Assembly: GCF_030704535.1 (NCBI RefSeq)
Contig: NC_081812.1
Location: 21,985,501 to 22,049,500, forward strand
Direction of reading: 5' to 3'
From: Vitis vinifera
Lineage: Eukaryota > Streptophyta > Magnoliopsida > Vitales > Vitaceae
DNA length: 64,000 bases
In this document: positions 45,680 to 56,664 of the stretch, piece after piece
Layout of the letters: every line of letters starts with the position of its first letter
Position numbering within the stretch: position 1 is the stretch's first letter
The notes under the pieces: generated by a model
The model's database searches: none
The model's input: only the letters and a program-made list of their open reading frames with translations
What the model was told of the DNA's origin: nothing
Translations under genes and position numbers: made by a program

Positions 45680-47809
45680 ATGGATCTTCCTGCAATTGAC
45701 GTGGGAGTAATACCGGAGAAGTTTGAAGATGTAAAAGTAGAAGGTCCTTCTTTCCCTTGTGATTTTTTTGACACAGAAATAGTTCACAAGATAGCACAAG
45801 CGCTCCTCCCTGGATTAGCCTCAGCCTGTGTTGACAACACAACAGGTGATCTCTTCAGGAGCCCTGCTTCTGTGGCTGTTGATATCAGAAAAGAAATGGT
45901 GGAATATCTGACCCAGAGAAGTGAATCTTTTGTTGCAGAATCGGTAATTCTGGAAGATGGTCCCGATACAGAAGTATCTGACCATCCTTTCGATATTATT
46001 TCTGATTTTGTTGATGATTTTGCAAGTTCGAAAAGGAATTTGTTCAGCCGGGTTTCTGGGTGGCTACTGAGTGAAAGGAGAGAGGACAAGATAGATGATT
46101 TTGTGCAAGAGATGGAAATTAATAGTTTTTGGTTGCTAGACAGGAGGGCAGCCATTGCACAGACTTTGCTTAAGAATGCCGACTTCAAGAACACGTTTCA
46201 CTGCAATATGAACTTCAGTTCTGCCGAAGAACTTGATGAGCATCGCTCAAATTGCAGTTTTAGGTCTATGAACTGCATGAACGAGGGGTGCAACAGCAGC
46301 TTTTGTGCAGCACACATGGAGAAGCACGATTCAGTTTGTCCCTTCAAGATAATTCCATGTGAGCAGCAGTGCTCAGAGAACCTCATGCGACGTGAGATGG
46401 ACAGGCATTGCATAACTGTTTGTCCAATGAAGCTTGTGAACTGCCCTTTCTATTCTATTGGTTGCCAATCCACTGTCCATCACTGTATGGTTGAGCAACA
46501 TCAATCGGATAATCTCGATTCTCACTTGTTGTGTGTTCTCCAAGTTACTCACAAGGATGTGTCTGTGGAGGATCTCAAACAACGGGTGGAGCAACTAAAA
46601 GAGGTGACTTTTTTTTCCCCTGGTGGTCTGTTCCATTTACAGTTGCTTTGCTTTGATTTTCATAATTTTAAACCTTGAACTCCCATGCTTAAAAAATTTA
46701 AATTAATGAGCATGAAAAAAATTTTAGGCATATAATAAACCCGATCATTCCTTGACACTGATTATCTGATCTCTTCATCTGTTTGTTTGGTTACTGCGAA
46801 AATGGAAATAAAAAGGAAATTTTGTAATCTTACACCCCTTCAAATTCTGTAATGAAATAGAACATTATTCATGGTGAAAAGGAACTGGAGGGATCTGGTT
46901 GTGGAGCTTGTTTCTTAAAAACTATATATCTTACTGTTTTAAAGTGTTAAAATTATGAAAGGGATTATTGAAAAAGATGGATCTATCATGTGAGAAGGTT
47001 TTGGCAACAAAGGAATTCCTATGCAACTCCTGTAAAGGATTAATTAATTATTTATTTATTTATTATCATTATTGTTATTTCTTTTTGGACATTGGCTTGC
47101 CCCTGGATGTTCTTTTACACTTCCCTTGGGCATAATATTGAAAATGAAAGATATAGGGCATATTTGGCAATGTATTGTCAAAAAACTCTCAAAAATCAGT
47201 TTTTGAGAATAGCTCTTAAAAACAATTCTATCTTGTTTGCAGATCTGTTTAGGAACTTAATTTTAATAAAATGAACAAGGAGAAGATAATGATGATGAAG
47301 GGGGTAGGGTTAGGGATAGGGTAAAAGTGATGTCTTTATGTTTCCTTAGGTTCTCAAAACATACGTGAAATTTGTTTTCGAAAATCAGTATTTTCAGAAC
47401 AAATTCTCAAAAACCCCATTTTCAGGCTAAAATCCCCTACTTTTCAGATGCCAGATGGGCTTGATAATGGCGTAAGCTTTCTTACTTATAGACTTTGTTT
47501 TTTATTACTTCCTGAACCTTGCAAAACCGGCTGTGTTTTCTTTTTCATCTCAAGGTTCTATTTATCAATACCCTGAAACCAATTGCTTGGTAACATCTAA
47601 CGAAGAGTATATCTTTTGATGTGTTGTGGCAGTTGTCGTCTCCCAGTGAGCTAGCAGAAGCTAAAAATGTCAGATCTTTAACATCTGCAGTCAAGAATCT
47701 TGAATCGAAGCTTGGGCCATTAGAAGTAACTGTCCCCAAAACAGTGAGCGAGAAGAACACAGAAACTTCAGATTCAGTGGCACAAATTCCAGTTGAAGCC
47801 GAAAGCTGA
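45680..47809 (+). CDS. TRAF-type zinc-finger domain protein
   Basis: Two exons, 45680-46603 and 47633-47809, join (AAAGAG|GTGACT ... TGGCAG|TTGTCG) to 366 residues plus TGA. Residues about 170-300 form Cys/His-rich TRAF-type zinc fingers: FHCNMNFSSAEELDEHRSNC, then C-x4-C, C-x(n)-H and CPFKIIPCEQQC, CPMKLVNCPFYSIGCQ. The N-terminal 160 residues are mostly helical and acidic. The C-terminal part (SVEDLKQRVEQLKE, then LTSAVKNLESKLGPLE) is a short coiled coil. No RING finger or MATH domain is visible, so a ubiquitin-ligase role cannot be claimed. Plants have a small family of such TRAF-like zinc-finger proteins of uncertain function. The start is the first in-frame ATG after a leader. Confidence 0.85.
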
Positions 47810-48930
47810 AATTCCCGCCCACCAATTATGCATGCATTTTAAGAAAACTAGATTCATTAAAAGAGAAGCAAAAGTATAGATAGGAAATGTTGGGGTTTTC
47901 CTTTTTTATTTCATTCAAATTTCATACATGTGTTTGACAGCTATAGTATGCATCTTACTCACATGTTTATGATCATATTGATTTTTTTATTCTTCACAGA
48001 AGAGACTGTATCGTTATGAACATTCTTCTGTGCTGTCTACTGATCATTAAGAGAATCCTATATACCAATTTGTCATTCAAAATTCTGGATTGTTTAACGA
48101 ATGTATCCTTTTGAGAGGCTGCATGCCTTAACTTTTTTCTTTTTTTTTGGTTCATTTTTTCCTTGCCTACCAATCTCCCATGTTGACTTAGTTACAAAAT
48201 CGTTTCTTTCTTGTAAGCAGTTTTTCCAATGAATGTTTTAATGTTTTTAGAAGAGGTGAGAATCACTAGTAGGTCCCAAGGGAGATCATCTGTTCTCTGC
48301 AAGTCATATTTCCGGAAAGGACAGTTTGGAGCTCATGGGGCTCAAGTCAGCAAAGTTGAAATTTTGAAGCTAATTTTTCTGCAACCCATTTCACAGAGAA
48401 AATATTGAACAGTTTCTGTGGTGTAGTCAGTTATAAAAAAACCTGATGAGGTCCAGAACTTAGGTGCTAAAACACTAGCAGTTGAAAAAATAAATCAACT
48501 TAAAAAACAGCCACTAATTTGCATAGGGTTTTCTCAACTTCAACTACCCACAAGGAACATTGTCCAGGCTACACCAAGACGGATGATGTAGCAAGGAAGT
48601 ATTGTCTGATTCCACTTATTCAGTGCAAATGTGAGGAGCAATGACTTCATAGAAAAAGATAGAAGCCAAATTCACAAATCACAAAGTTAAATGAGTTCTT
48701 GCACCAATCTGAATATAAGTAAACCAACATTAGAAGCTACTCGCTGCATTTCCCGGTCTTTTAATTGCCGCAAGTACATAATTAAAAAGATATAAATAAA
48801 CTTGTGCCTTAACAAATTTTATAGCTTACTAGAAAAAATTCAAAATCAGATCCAATGGAGCAGAACCTGCTTTTGAAGAGCCAAAACCACACCACGTAAC
48901 TGTGTCCAATTCAACTTTTGATTTACTACA
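47810..48930. other. Convergent 3' flanks, no gene seen
   Basis: Between the stop codons of the TRAF-type gene and the eIF3c gene, which converge. This contains both 3' UTRs. I see no conserved structure, RNA gene or mobile element. Confidence 0.6.
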
Positions 48931-51900
48931 CTAAGCACGAACACCCCTGTTCAGACTGACCATGCGGGTTGAAGTATCCATCTGGGATCCCCTTACAGCT
49001 GAACTAGTCTGATAAGCAGTCCTCCCATATGCAGCATCTTGATACCGAGTGCTCTGGTAGCCCCCTGAATAGCCTCCTGTTCCTCGTGACTGACCACCTC
49101 TGTCCCTTGAAAAGGTGCCTGCAGAAGAGCCAGGACCTAATGGCCTCCCACCCACACCATATCCAGTGCGCACACCACCTTGCCTTCCCTGACTGAAAGA
49201 AAAGTTGTCCTGCCATTTACCACCAACAGAAGCTGCACCAGCATAATCCTGGCCATCCCTCCGCCTTAGTGGCAGATCCAACCCACCACCACCTATTTTA
49301 GCCTCATATGCCCGCTCGTTGTTTTCTGCAAGAATTGTCAGCTTGTCTGTCAGCTGGAATGACAAGGCCTGCAGCCTTGTGTGCTCCACATCATGGAAAA
49401 CAATGCAACGGGTGGGCTGGTCCCAGCTTGCATGCAACTCTTCCATGACCATCATCTTACTGATGATACTGTGGGTCAGAGTTTCTGAAAGGTCAAACAT
49501 TTTGGTAAGCTGGTCCAAGCTCAGAGTATTATAGGATAATGAGTAGGTAAAAAGGTAGGTCCTCAGAGCCTCTTCCTTTATCTTCGCCCTCAGCATCTCA
49601 AGGACATCCTCACGGTTCCTGAGGAGCTTCCAAAAATCAAGGGACTTGATAACATCAAAGGCTTTCTGGAAGTCCCCCTTGCTAAGGGCCCTGGTGGCAG
49701 CCATTACATGGTCTCTAACATTTTCAGGTGGGCCAGTGAATGTCTGCCTTTCACTCACCTCAAGCAACCGCCGAAATGTTTTACTTATAACCTTGCGCTT
49801 GGCATCGTGCGTATTGGCAGCCATGTTTGGGACCTCCAGGAGCATGGCACATATTAGATGGACTCCCTCCAGGAGCTCAAGATTTATGTGCATGTGGTAA
49901 GGCATCTGTCGTCTCCTTTCAATCCTCTCCTGATAAAAACAATTATTTACAAAAGTGAATCCATGGACAAATATACATTGTACCTAAATTAACAATAAAT
50001 ATATATATAACAATAGTGTGAGACACAGTTAAAAGTTCCACAGATCCCTGAATTCAAATGCAAAACCCCTACAACAAAAAGTGGCTCAACACAAAAAAAC
50101 AAATATAGTAAAAAGTCTACAACCACCGGCCAAAATAATCAGCAGGGCAACCCCACACAAAAATCTAAGCCCACAGCCAGCAAATTGTAATAGCCCAACC
50201 CAACACAACAGAAAAATGTACCAGCTGAATCAAAATAAATAAACTCCAGCAGGATTTCCAACTGTATCATGGAATCATTGATATTATGGAATCCCACATA
50301 CAGATTCCAAAATGCATGATATTTATGGAATAAAAATTCAAACAAAATGAAGGGAAAACAACATAAAAGGAAACAAAATCTAACCAAAAAAAAAAAACAC
50401 CCTCTACGTACACACTAAGCATACATGAATTTTCTCCATAATTATTGACATGATTCCATATTTTTTTATCCATATCCTTTACCACTAATGCAGCTAAAAA
50501 CATGTCCAGTTCTTTCTTTCCACACAATTGCAAAATCACAGAAACATCACAAAATTCATGCCATTCCTTAACTAGAAGAAACTCATAATGGACTAGAAAC
50601 GAATGGACTAGAAAGATATCCCTGTAAAATTTAACTTAAAACAGATATGAGCACCTGCTCTGGAGTCTTCTCGTGGTACCGACTTTGTGAAACACCTTGT
50701 GCGAGCAATTCCTTTACTCTCCCTCCTGAATATAGTTCAGACAGGCAACCATGTCCTTCAGCAATCAGTCCAACCCTAAATGCACACAGTCCAAGCTGTG
50801 CCATGGCCCTGTTAAAAAGGATCTGCGTTGAAATGTCCATATGCTGAACATTGTCCTGCAAGTGACTCATCAGCAACAGATCACGGGCAGTTGAAAACTC
50901 ATCCAGGATAGCATGGTGGTAAATGTCACAGAGCATAGCCCGAGCCTTAGTCCGTTCATCCCCATGATTGTATATGAGGGAAACTAGAATATCCATCAGA
51001 GTCCTACTATTCTCTGGAAATGTGGGTTTTCGAGGCACCACCTCAGGAGTAACAACAAATGCAGGTGGACCCCTACTTTCTTCAACTCTGGGCTCCTCAC
51101 CTGCCTCTGATTCTCCGTTCTCTGTATCTTCTGTTTGTTCAGCCAAATTTTTCATTGCGTCATACACCTCCTGTGGTTTATAATAGATGAGCTCAACCCG
51201 CCTCAGAGCTACCTTTGAAGCAGCCTTGAAATCCCCGACTCGCTCTAAATAATCCTGGACATTTTGGGCAAGCACAAGAAACAAAGGCTCATCCCTCAGT
51301 CTTTCAACATACTCGCGAGTGTGTGGATCAATGCACTGCAAGCTCTTAAAGAACTCCACATCTATCCTCTCAAGGAAGGCAACCAAATTTCCCCAAACTC
51401 GAATTGTCCCCTTATAGTCTGCTCCTTTTTGGGTTTCATTCTCTTCAGGCTCAACAACATCATCCACCAAAATGTTTGAATGCTGAACTAGAATGTCAAG
51501 TATAACAAGCATATTCTGCACACACTTCTTCCACACATTTATTGGCATGTGCCCACTAAGACTTGGATTAACATCAAACTGAGCAGAAACGACACTGAAA
51601 AGGATCTCCAGCTTCTGGGCAGGGGTCTTGGCAACCCTTGTCAAGAAAGTAAGCTGTTCGACCTGCTCAATCCTTCCAGTTCCTTTCCTACCACGAACAG
51701 CCACAATCTCCTTGAATTTCTTGTTAACCGTATCCCATGTAATCTCACTTGGGTCCTTCATGAACTGCTTGTCCATTAGCTTATCTTTCTTGCTCATCTT
51801 TTTCTCCCAACCCCCACCAGCTTCAGCAGCACTATCTTCTCTATCCTCTCCATCCTCCTCGTCTTCTTCAGAATCTGATCTCATTGCAATTTTTGAAGGG

Positions 51901-52600
51901 TCCTCCTCAAACTCTGAGCCAGAATCCTCATCCTCCTCCATCTCCTCATCCTCATCACCTTCTTCTTCGCTCTCAGGATGTTCCCTATACTTATTAATCA
52001 GATCTTCATACTGCTTATTGTTCTTCTTCAATTTCTGTTTCATTGAGTTCAGGGCCTTGGCATTACTACTACTCATCTTCTTCTTGGCATCCTTATTTGC
52101 CAAAGCCTGACTCAAAAAGTCCTCCAACATCACAAGCGCCTTAATGTAAAGGGTAGGAACTTTATCAGATTCTGTAACCCGCATGACTTTCTCAAGCTGC
52201 TTATTTATTTTGTCAAAGCTCTCTTGTAGGCTGACCCAGTCATTGATCTTCATAGCATTCTTCATCTGATCAACAGTAGCAGACATCTCCTCAAACCGCT
52301 TGTCTTTAGCAGATCGCACAACACGCTTTTGACCATCAGAATCATCACTATCACTAGCATTAGCCTGTAGGTATCTGCTGCCAGCATGTGGTGCAGACTC
52401 ACCTGCTGCTCCTCCCCTTTCAACTCCATCCTCATAATCACTCTCCTCCTCCTCAGTGTCACTGTCACCCTATCATTGACAACAGATATGCATTCAGGTT
52501 GGCTTCTAGTTTCCCCATTAAATGAAAAAAAAAATCTAACAATAAACCCAATCGAGTTATGAATGGTACAAACCTGAGCAGTCCAAAAACGTGATGACAT
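48931..52600 (-). CDS. eIF3c: Eukaryotic translation initiation factor 3 subunit c, complete
   Basis: eIF3c is a core eIF3 subunit that binds the 40S subunit and eIF1/eIF5 during start-codon scanning in the cytosol. Three coding exons, 52600-52574, 52469-50655 and 49929-48931, join in frame to 947 codons (946 residues), close to other plant eIF3c proteins. The N-terminus MSSRFWTAQ leads into an acidic Ser/Asp/Glu-rich region with further acidic blocks around residues 160-220 ([20 protein letters not shown]). A long helical repeat region follows, and a PCI domain lies at about residues 700-800 ([33 protein letters not shown]). The tail from about 835 on is Gly/Arg-rich ([18 protein letters not shown]), as in plant eIF3c. 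A leader intron is likely between about 53223 and 52640. The tiny nine-codon first exon is fixed by the conserved MSSRFW start. Confidence 0.96.
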
Positions 52601-53282
52601 CTCTCTCTGCTAGATTTCACAATTCAGAAATCAGGAATCTGCCCTCAAAAAACCCAACAAAAAAAAGGTAAGAAAATCAAGACATCAATCACGTTAGGCA
52701 ACAATTCACTGATTTCTCAGTCACGGACCAGAAAAATATCTTGCCACCCAAACTAACCAGGTTCCAAAACAAATCTGTTTGGCGGTGGAGAGCGGTGGAG
52801 AGAAAAAAAAAAGGAAAAAAAGAAAATTCAGAATCTGAATTTGTTACTGTTTCAGATGCATAAAAAGAAAAAGTCTCCCATCAACCGAACACATCTTCCA
52901 TTCGGTTAAATCAAAGGCAATACTTCCCTGTTTCTTTCCCTAAAAATCAGACCAAGATAAATCAAAAGATTTATTCAAAGTTTTTTTTCCCAACGCACCA
53001 CAAATCCACAACCTAAATTGGATTTAGTAACAAGATCATCAAAACTACATATGACCAATAAATCAACTATGAATCGAATACTTCGGGAAAACGAAAAAAA
53101 CCAAAAAATCATACAGAAAAAATATTGTGCAAATCACCCCAAAAACACAACTCCTTATCGTCTTTAGAATTTTACACCTAAATCCGAGTCTACGAAGTAA
53201 GATAGAGATCGGAGAAGTACGAACCTGGAGTTCGAGAGAGAGAAGACGATAGCGGGGGCAAGTGAACGCAGCAACGAATTGA

Positions 53283-53381
53283 AAACCCTAGACATTTCTA
53301 TATTTAAGGTGGGCCCGAGAATTTGGGCCTAATGGGCTAGGCTGGGTTCGACTCTTTGTACAGAAGGGTTGGCCTTGGGCC
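53283..53381 (-). promoter_or_regulatory. eIF3c promoter: telobox, TATA-like box and four site II motifs
   Basis: Just upstream of the eIF3c leader lie an AAACCCTA telobox (plus-strand reading, 53283-53290) and a TATA-like TTAAATATA on the minus strand at about 53299-53307. Four TGGGCY words follow at 53310, 53324, 53333 and 53376. Telobox plus site II (TGGGCC/T, bound by TCP factors) is the established promoter code of plant ribosomal-protein and other translation genes in dividing cells. The gene identity and motif set agree. Site positions are read directly; function is inferred. Confidence 0.7.
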
Positions 53382-53636
53382 TGTTTCCTTTTATACTTTT
53401 CTTTTCATATTATTTTTTTAAGAATTATATAATTTTTTTTCTGTTTTTTATTGTAATTATATTTCCTAACCATTTTAAATATATATATATATACAATTAT
53501 ATCATATTATAAATTATTATATTTTTATTTATTGATATGTCTAAAACTACTTAGTTTATTCATCCTTGTTTTTAAAGTATAAAAAAACGATGGATTCTTA
53601 TTAAATAATATCAAATTGTAATATTTGATAATACAC

Positions 53637-53680
53637 TTTTATTTTTTTATTTTTTTATTTTTTTATTTTTTTATTTTTTT
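53637..53680. repeat. (ATTTTTT)n heptanucleotide repeat
   Basis: About six uninterrupted ATTTTTT units before TTCGAAATTTG. Simple AT-rich repeat in gene-poor DNA upstream of eIF3c. Confidence 0.9.
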
Positions 53681-54657
53681 CGAAATTTGATACCAGCATT
53701 TTTTAAAGGCAATGTATACAAAAATTTTATTTTAAAGTCCTTTAAATAAAATTAATATATATAATGCATCATATATTTGTTGCCAAATGAACAACACTAA
53801 TGCACCAGGACATTGATCGAAATTTGTAAGAATAAAATAAATAAAAATAAATAAAAAGTGTTGGATGCCCATGGTTAATAATAAACAAAAAAACAGTGAA
53901 TATTTGGTAAATCATCTCAATAACTTAAAGTAAATAACTTAATTTTAGTCATTAAGTAAATCAAGTATGTTTGGTAAAATAATTTAATGGTATAACTTAA
54001 AGTAAAAAATAATTTTAAGTAAAAATAGTTAACTTGTTTTTTAATTCATATATTTGTTTTATCTTTTTATCCACATTTATCATAATTACCTTCACAATTT
54101 TATTTTATTTTTTGTTACTCCACTAGCTTCATTATTATTCAATCTCATTTTCTTTAATTATTATTTATAAGAATAAATATGTTAATTAGATAATTTAAAA
54201 TTAATTTTACCACTCAAAATTAAGTCATTAGAATTGGTGTTAGATGCCAGTTAAGGTAGGTCAAATTTGTTGGAAGTGGATTTCTTGTGTTAAAATAAAC
54301 ATAAATATTGTGTTTGATAATGGAAAGTTCAAGGGAAATAAAATATAGGGAATGATAAAGGTAAAAGAATTTTATAAAATTTTCTCCGGTTTAATTATTG
54401 ATTACAAATAAGGATAAAGTTAGATTGTCGAGTATCCATTTAGATACATTTCCCTTTTCTTTTTTTTTCTTTTTTTAAAATTACAAAATAAACATAATTT
54501 TGAAGGTAATAGTTTAAAATACTCCAGTTATTAAAAAAAGTCGATTATCTCAAATTTTAAAAATTTGTATATAATAGATTTATTATCACAATCCCACTCT
54601 CCATTGCTATTATCATATTCGAGGTTAAGTAGTGCACACATAGCTCATCAACGGCCA

Positions 54658-55066
54658 TAGGAATGGTAACGGGATGGGTCGCCCCCATCCCAACCTCGCC
54701 CCATTTATTAAAAGCAATTCTCATCCCTGTCTTGTTTAGGTTCTTTTAAAATAATAATAATAATAATAATTACATTAAAATAAATATATTTTATAAATAA
54801 TAAAATTATTATATTTTTTATAACTTATTTTATTAAAAAAGTTTATTATTATCCATATATTAAAAATAGTAAAATAAAATTTTAATTTAATTTAATTTTA
54901 AAATTAATTTTATATGTAAACGGGGCGGGACGGGATGGGGTAATACCTGAACCCGCCCCAGGTTTAAAAAAAAATTCTCATACCCGTTCCAAACCCGCTT
55001 ATTAAATTTAAATATCGTCCCATTAGGGGTGAGTATCCAAAAAAACCCACCCAGTTGCCATCCCTA
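54658..55066. mobile_element. hAT-like MITE with terminal inverted repeats and 8-bp target duplication
   Basis: The left end reads TAGGAATGGTAACGGGAT and the reverse complement of the right end reads TAGGGATGGCAACTGGGT, an inverted repeat with few differences. The flanks are AACGGCCA (54650-54657) and AATGGCCA (55067-55074), an 8-bp target duplication with one change, as hAT transposases make. The ends are GC-rich (CGCCCC, GGGGCGGGACGGG) and the 409-bp body is AT-rich with no coding capacity, so it is non-autonomous. A similar GGCATCCTA word ends a block near 63857, perhaps a relative. Confidence 0.75.
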
Positions 55067-55074
55067 AATGGCCA

Positions 55075-56540
55075 CCCTCTTGGGTCTAGTGTTCTCATTG
55101 ATACAAGATCTAGTACAATTATATTACAACCTCACTTTCCACATGATATTATACAATTTAGAGTTGTAGTGATGCATGTATGATCTACCAGCCATCATCG
55201 GTTTTGCTTATTCATCGGGTCTACACTCTCAATAAAATACCTCAATAGTGTGTTATGAAAGTCCTCTATATATGACTCTTCCTCGTTTACTTTTCGGGTA
55301 ATACAAGACACTACATTTATTTTTTGTACTATATATATATCACGACTTTCATTAAACTCGTGATTTGTGCAATAAATATATAAATTATTTTTTATTTGTA
55401 AAAATAATTTATATCTTAAAATTGTTATACTTCATTCGATTACACTTTTTTTTTTTTTAAGAAGGAAGGGAATTTTATTAAAAAAATAAATCAACAGAAT
55501 ATTAAACGGGATGACCATTGGGCCCAGGGGCCCAAGTTGAGATATATGCTAAGTATATCGGTTTTGGGTACATCGATGAGTTATTGAGATCAAGTTTGGG
55601 TTCAGCCCAATCAATTTATAAGGGTGAGATGAAATCTAGGGCCGCAAAGACTAGTGGTCAATAGGCACATGGAATATGCATGCACACATATTTCAATTTT
55701 TTTTTATTACTATGTTATAATGGTGTTAGTAACTAAAATTAAATCACGGCTCGATGGCTTTTCCAATTCTAAAAATATTGGAAATGATTTTATTGGGTTC
55801 TTTTGATGAATTTTCCAATTCTAAAAATTATTGGAAATGATTTCATTGAGTTCATTAATTTCAACTGCTCTACTAGTCATTTATATGTGATTTAGTATAA
55901 ATTCACATTTGAACAGCATGTATTATTTATTTTTTAAAAATATATAATAAAAATTTTCTATATATATAATAGTACACCATATAAGTAATTTACAAATTAA
56001 GACATTTAGGATCTATTTGATAACTATTTTTTAAAACAATTTTGAAAATAGTTTTTAAAAATTGTTTTATGATGCTTTATAAAATAAAAGTTTGCTTGAA
56101 ATTTTAAGATATTTTAAAGATACTTTTAATATTTTTAAATACACATTTAAAATAATTTTTATATCTTATATTTTATTTTTAATCATTCTACATATTTGTA
56201 TAATTATTTTTTTAAATAGTCTTAAAAAAATAAGTGAAAATAACATAAAACAACTAAAACATGTTTTTTTTAAAACACCTTGTATTTTTTTATTCTTGAA
56301 AATAGAAAACAAAAATAAATATTTTCAAATGTTTATTTATTTTTATTTATTTATTATTATTATCACTATTTCATGAATAACAAATAAATGTTCTAACTTT
56401 TGTTCAATGTTTAAACTTTTGGAATTGTTGATCAAATATTTTAAAAAGACTCACACTACAATGCATAATTGGTATATATGAAAAAACAATATCACAAATA
56501 ACAAATATAATTTGTTCTTGTTGTTTTATATTTCAGTCGC
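55075..56540. other. Gene-poor AT-rich DNA
   Basis: No gene is supported here. From 55490 to 55680 there is a somewhat GC-richer patch with CCCAGGGGCCC. A twin word TTTTCCAATTCTAAAAATATTGGAAATGATTT.. recurs about 55 bp apart at 55759 and 55811. From 56007 to about 56380 a block starting GGATCTATTTGATAACTATTTT resembles AT-rich MITEs of dicots, but I find no matching far end. Confidence 0.4.
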
Positions 56541-56664
56541 ATCTTATTTTATTTACACATTAATATCATTTTTCTTTTTTCACTTTAATCCTATCAATGT
56601 GTACAACGATCCTATATATTTTTACCCTTTATTTAACGGTTCAAATTTCACTATACATTCTTAA
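56541..56664. repeat. Direct repeat, left copy (124 bp)
   Basis: This stretch, from ATCTTATTTTATTTACACAT to ATACATTCTTAA, recurs at 59230-59353 with four visible substitutions (about 97 percent identity), in direct orientation and 2689 bp apart. It does not begin TG or end CA, so it does not look like a whole LTR. Confidence 0.9.

Noticed and set aside
47295..47325. Telomere-like GGGTAGGGTTAGGGATAGGG words in an intron
   Set aside because: Only about three irregular units; too short and degenerate to be an interstitial telomere array.
51628..52110. 160-codon plus-strand open frame rich in serine
   Set aside because: It is the reverse strand of the acidic Glu/Asp-rich coding part of eIF3c.
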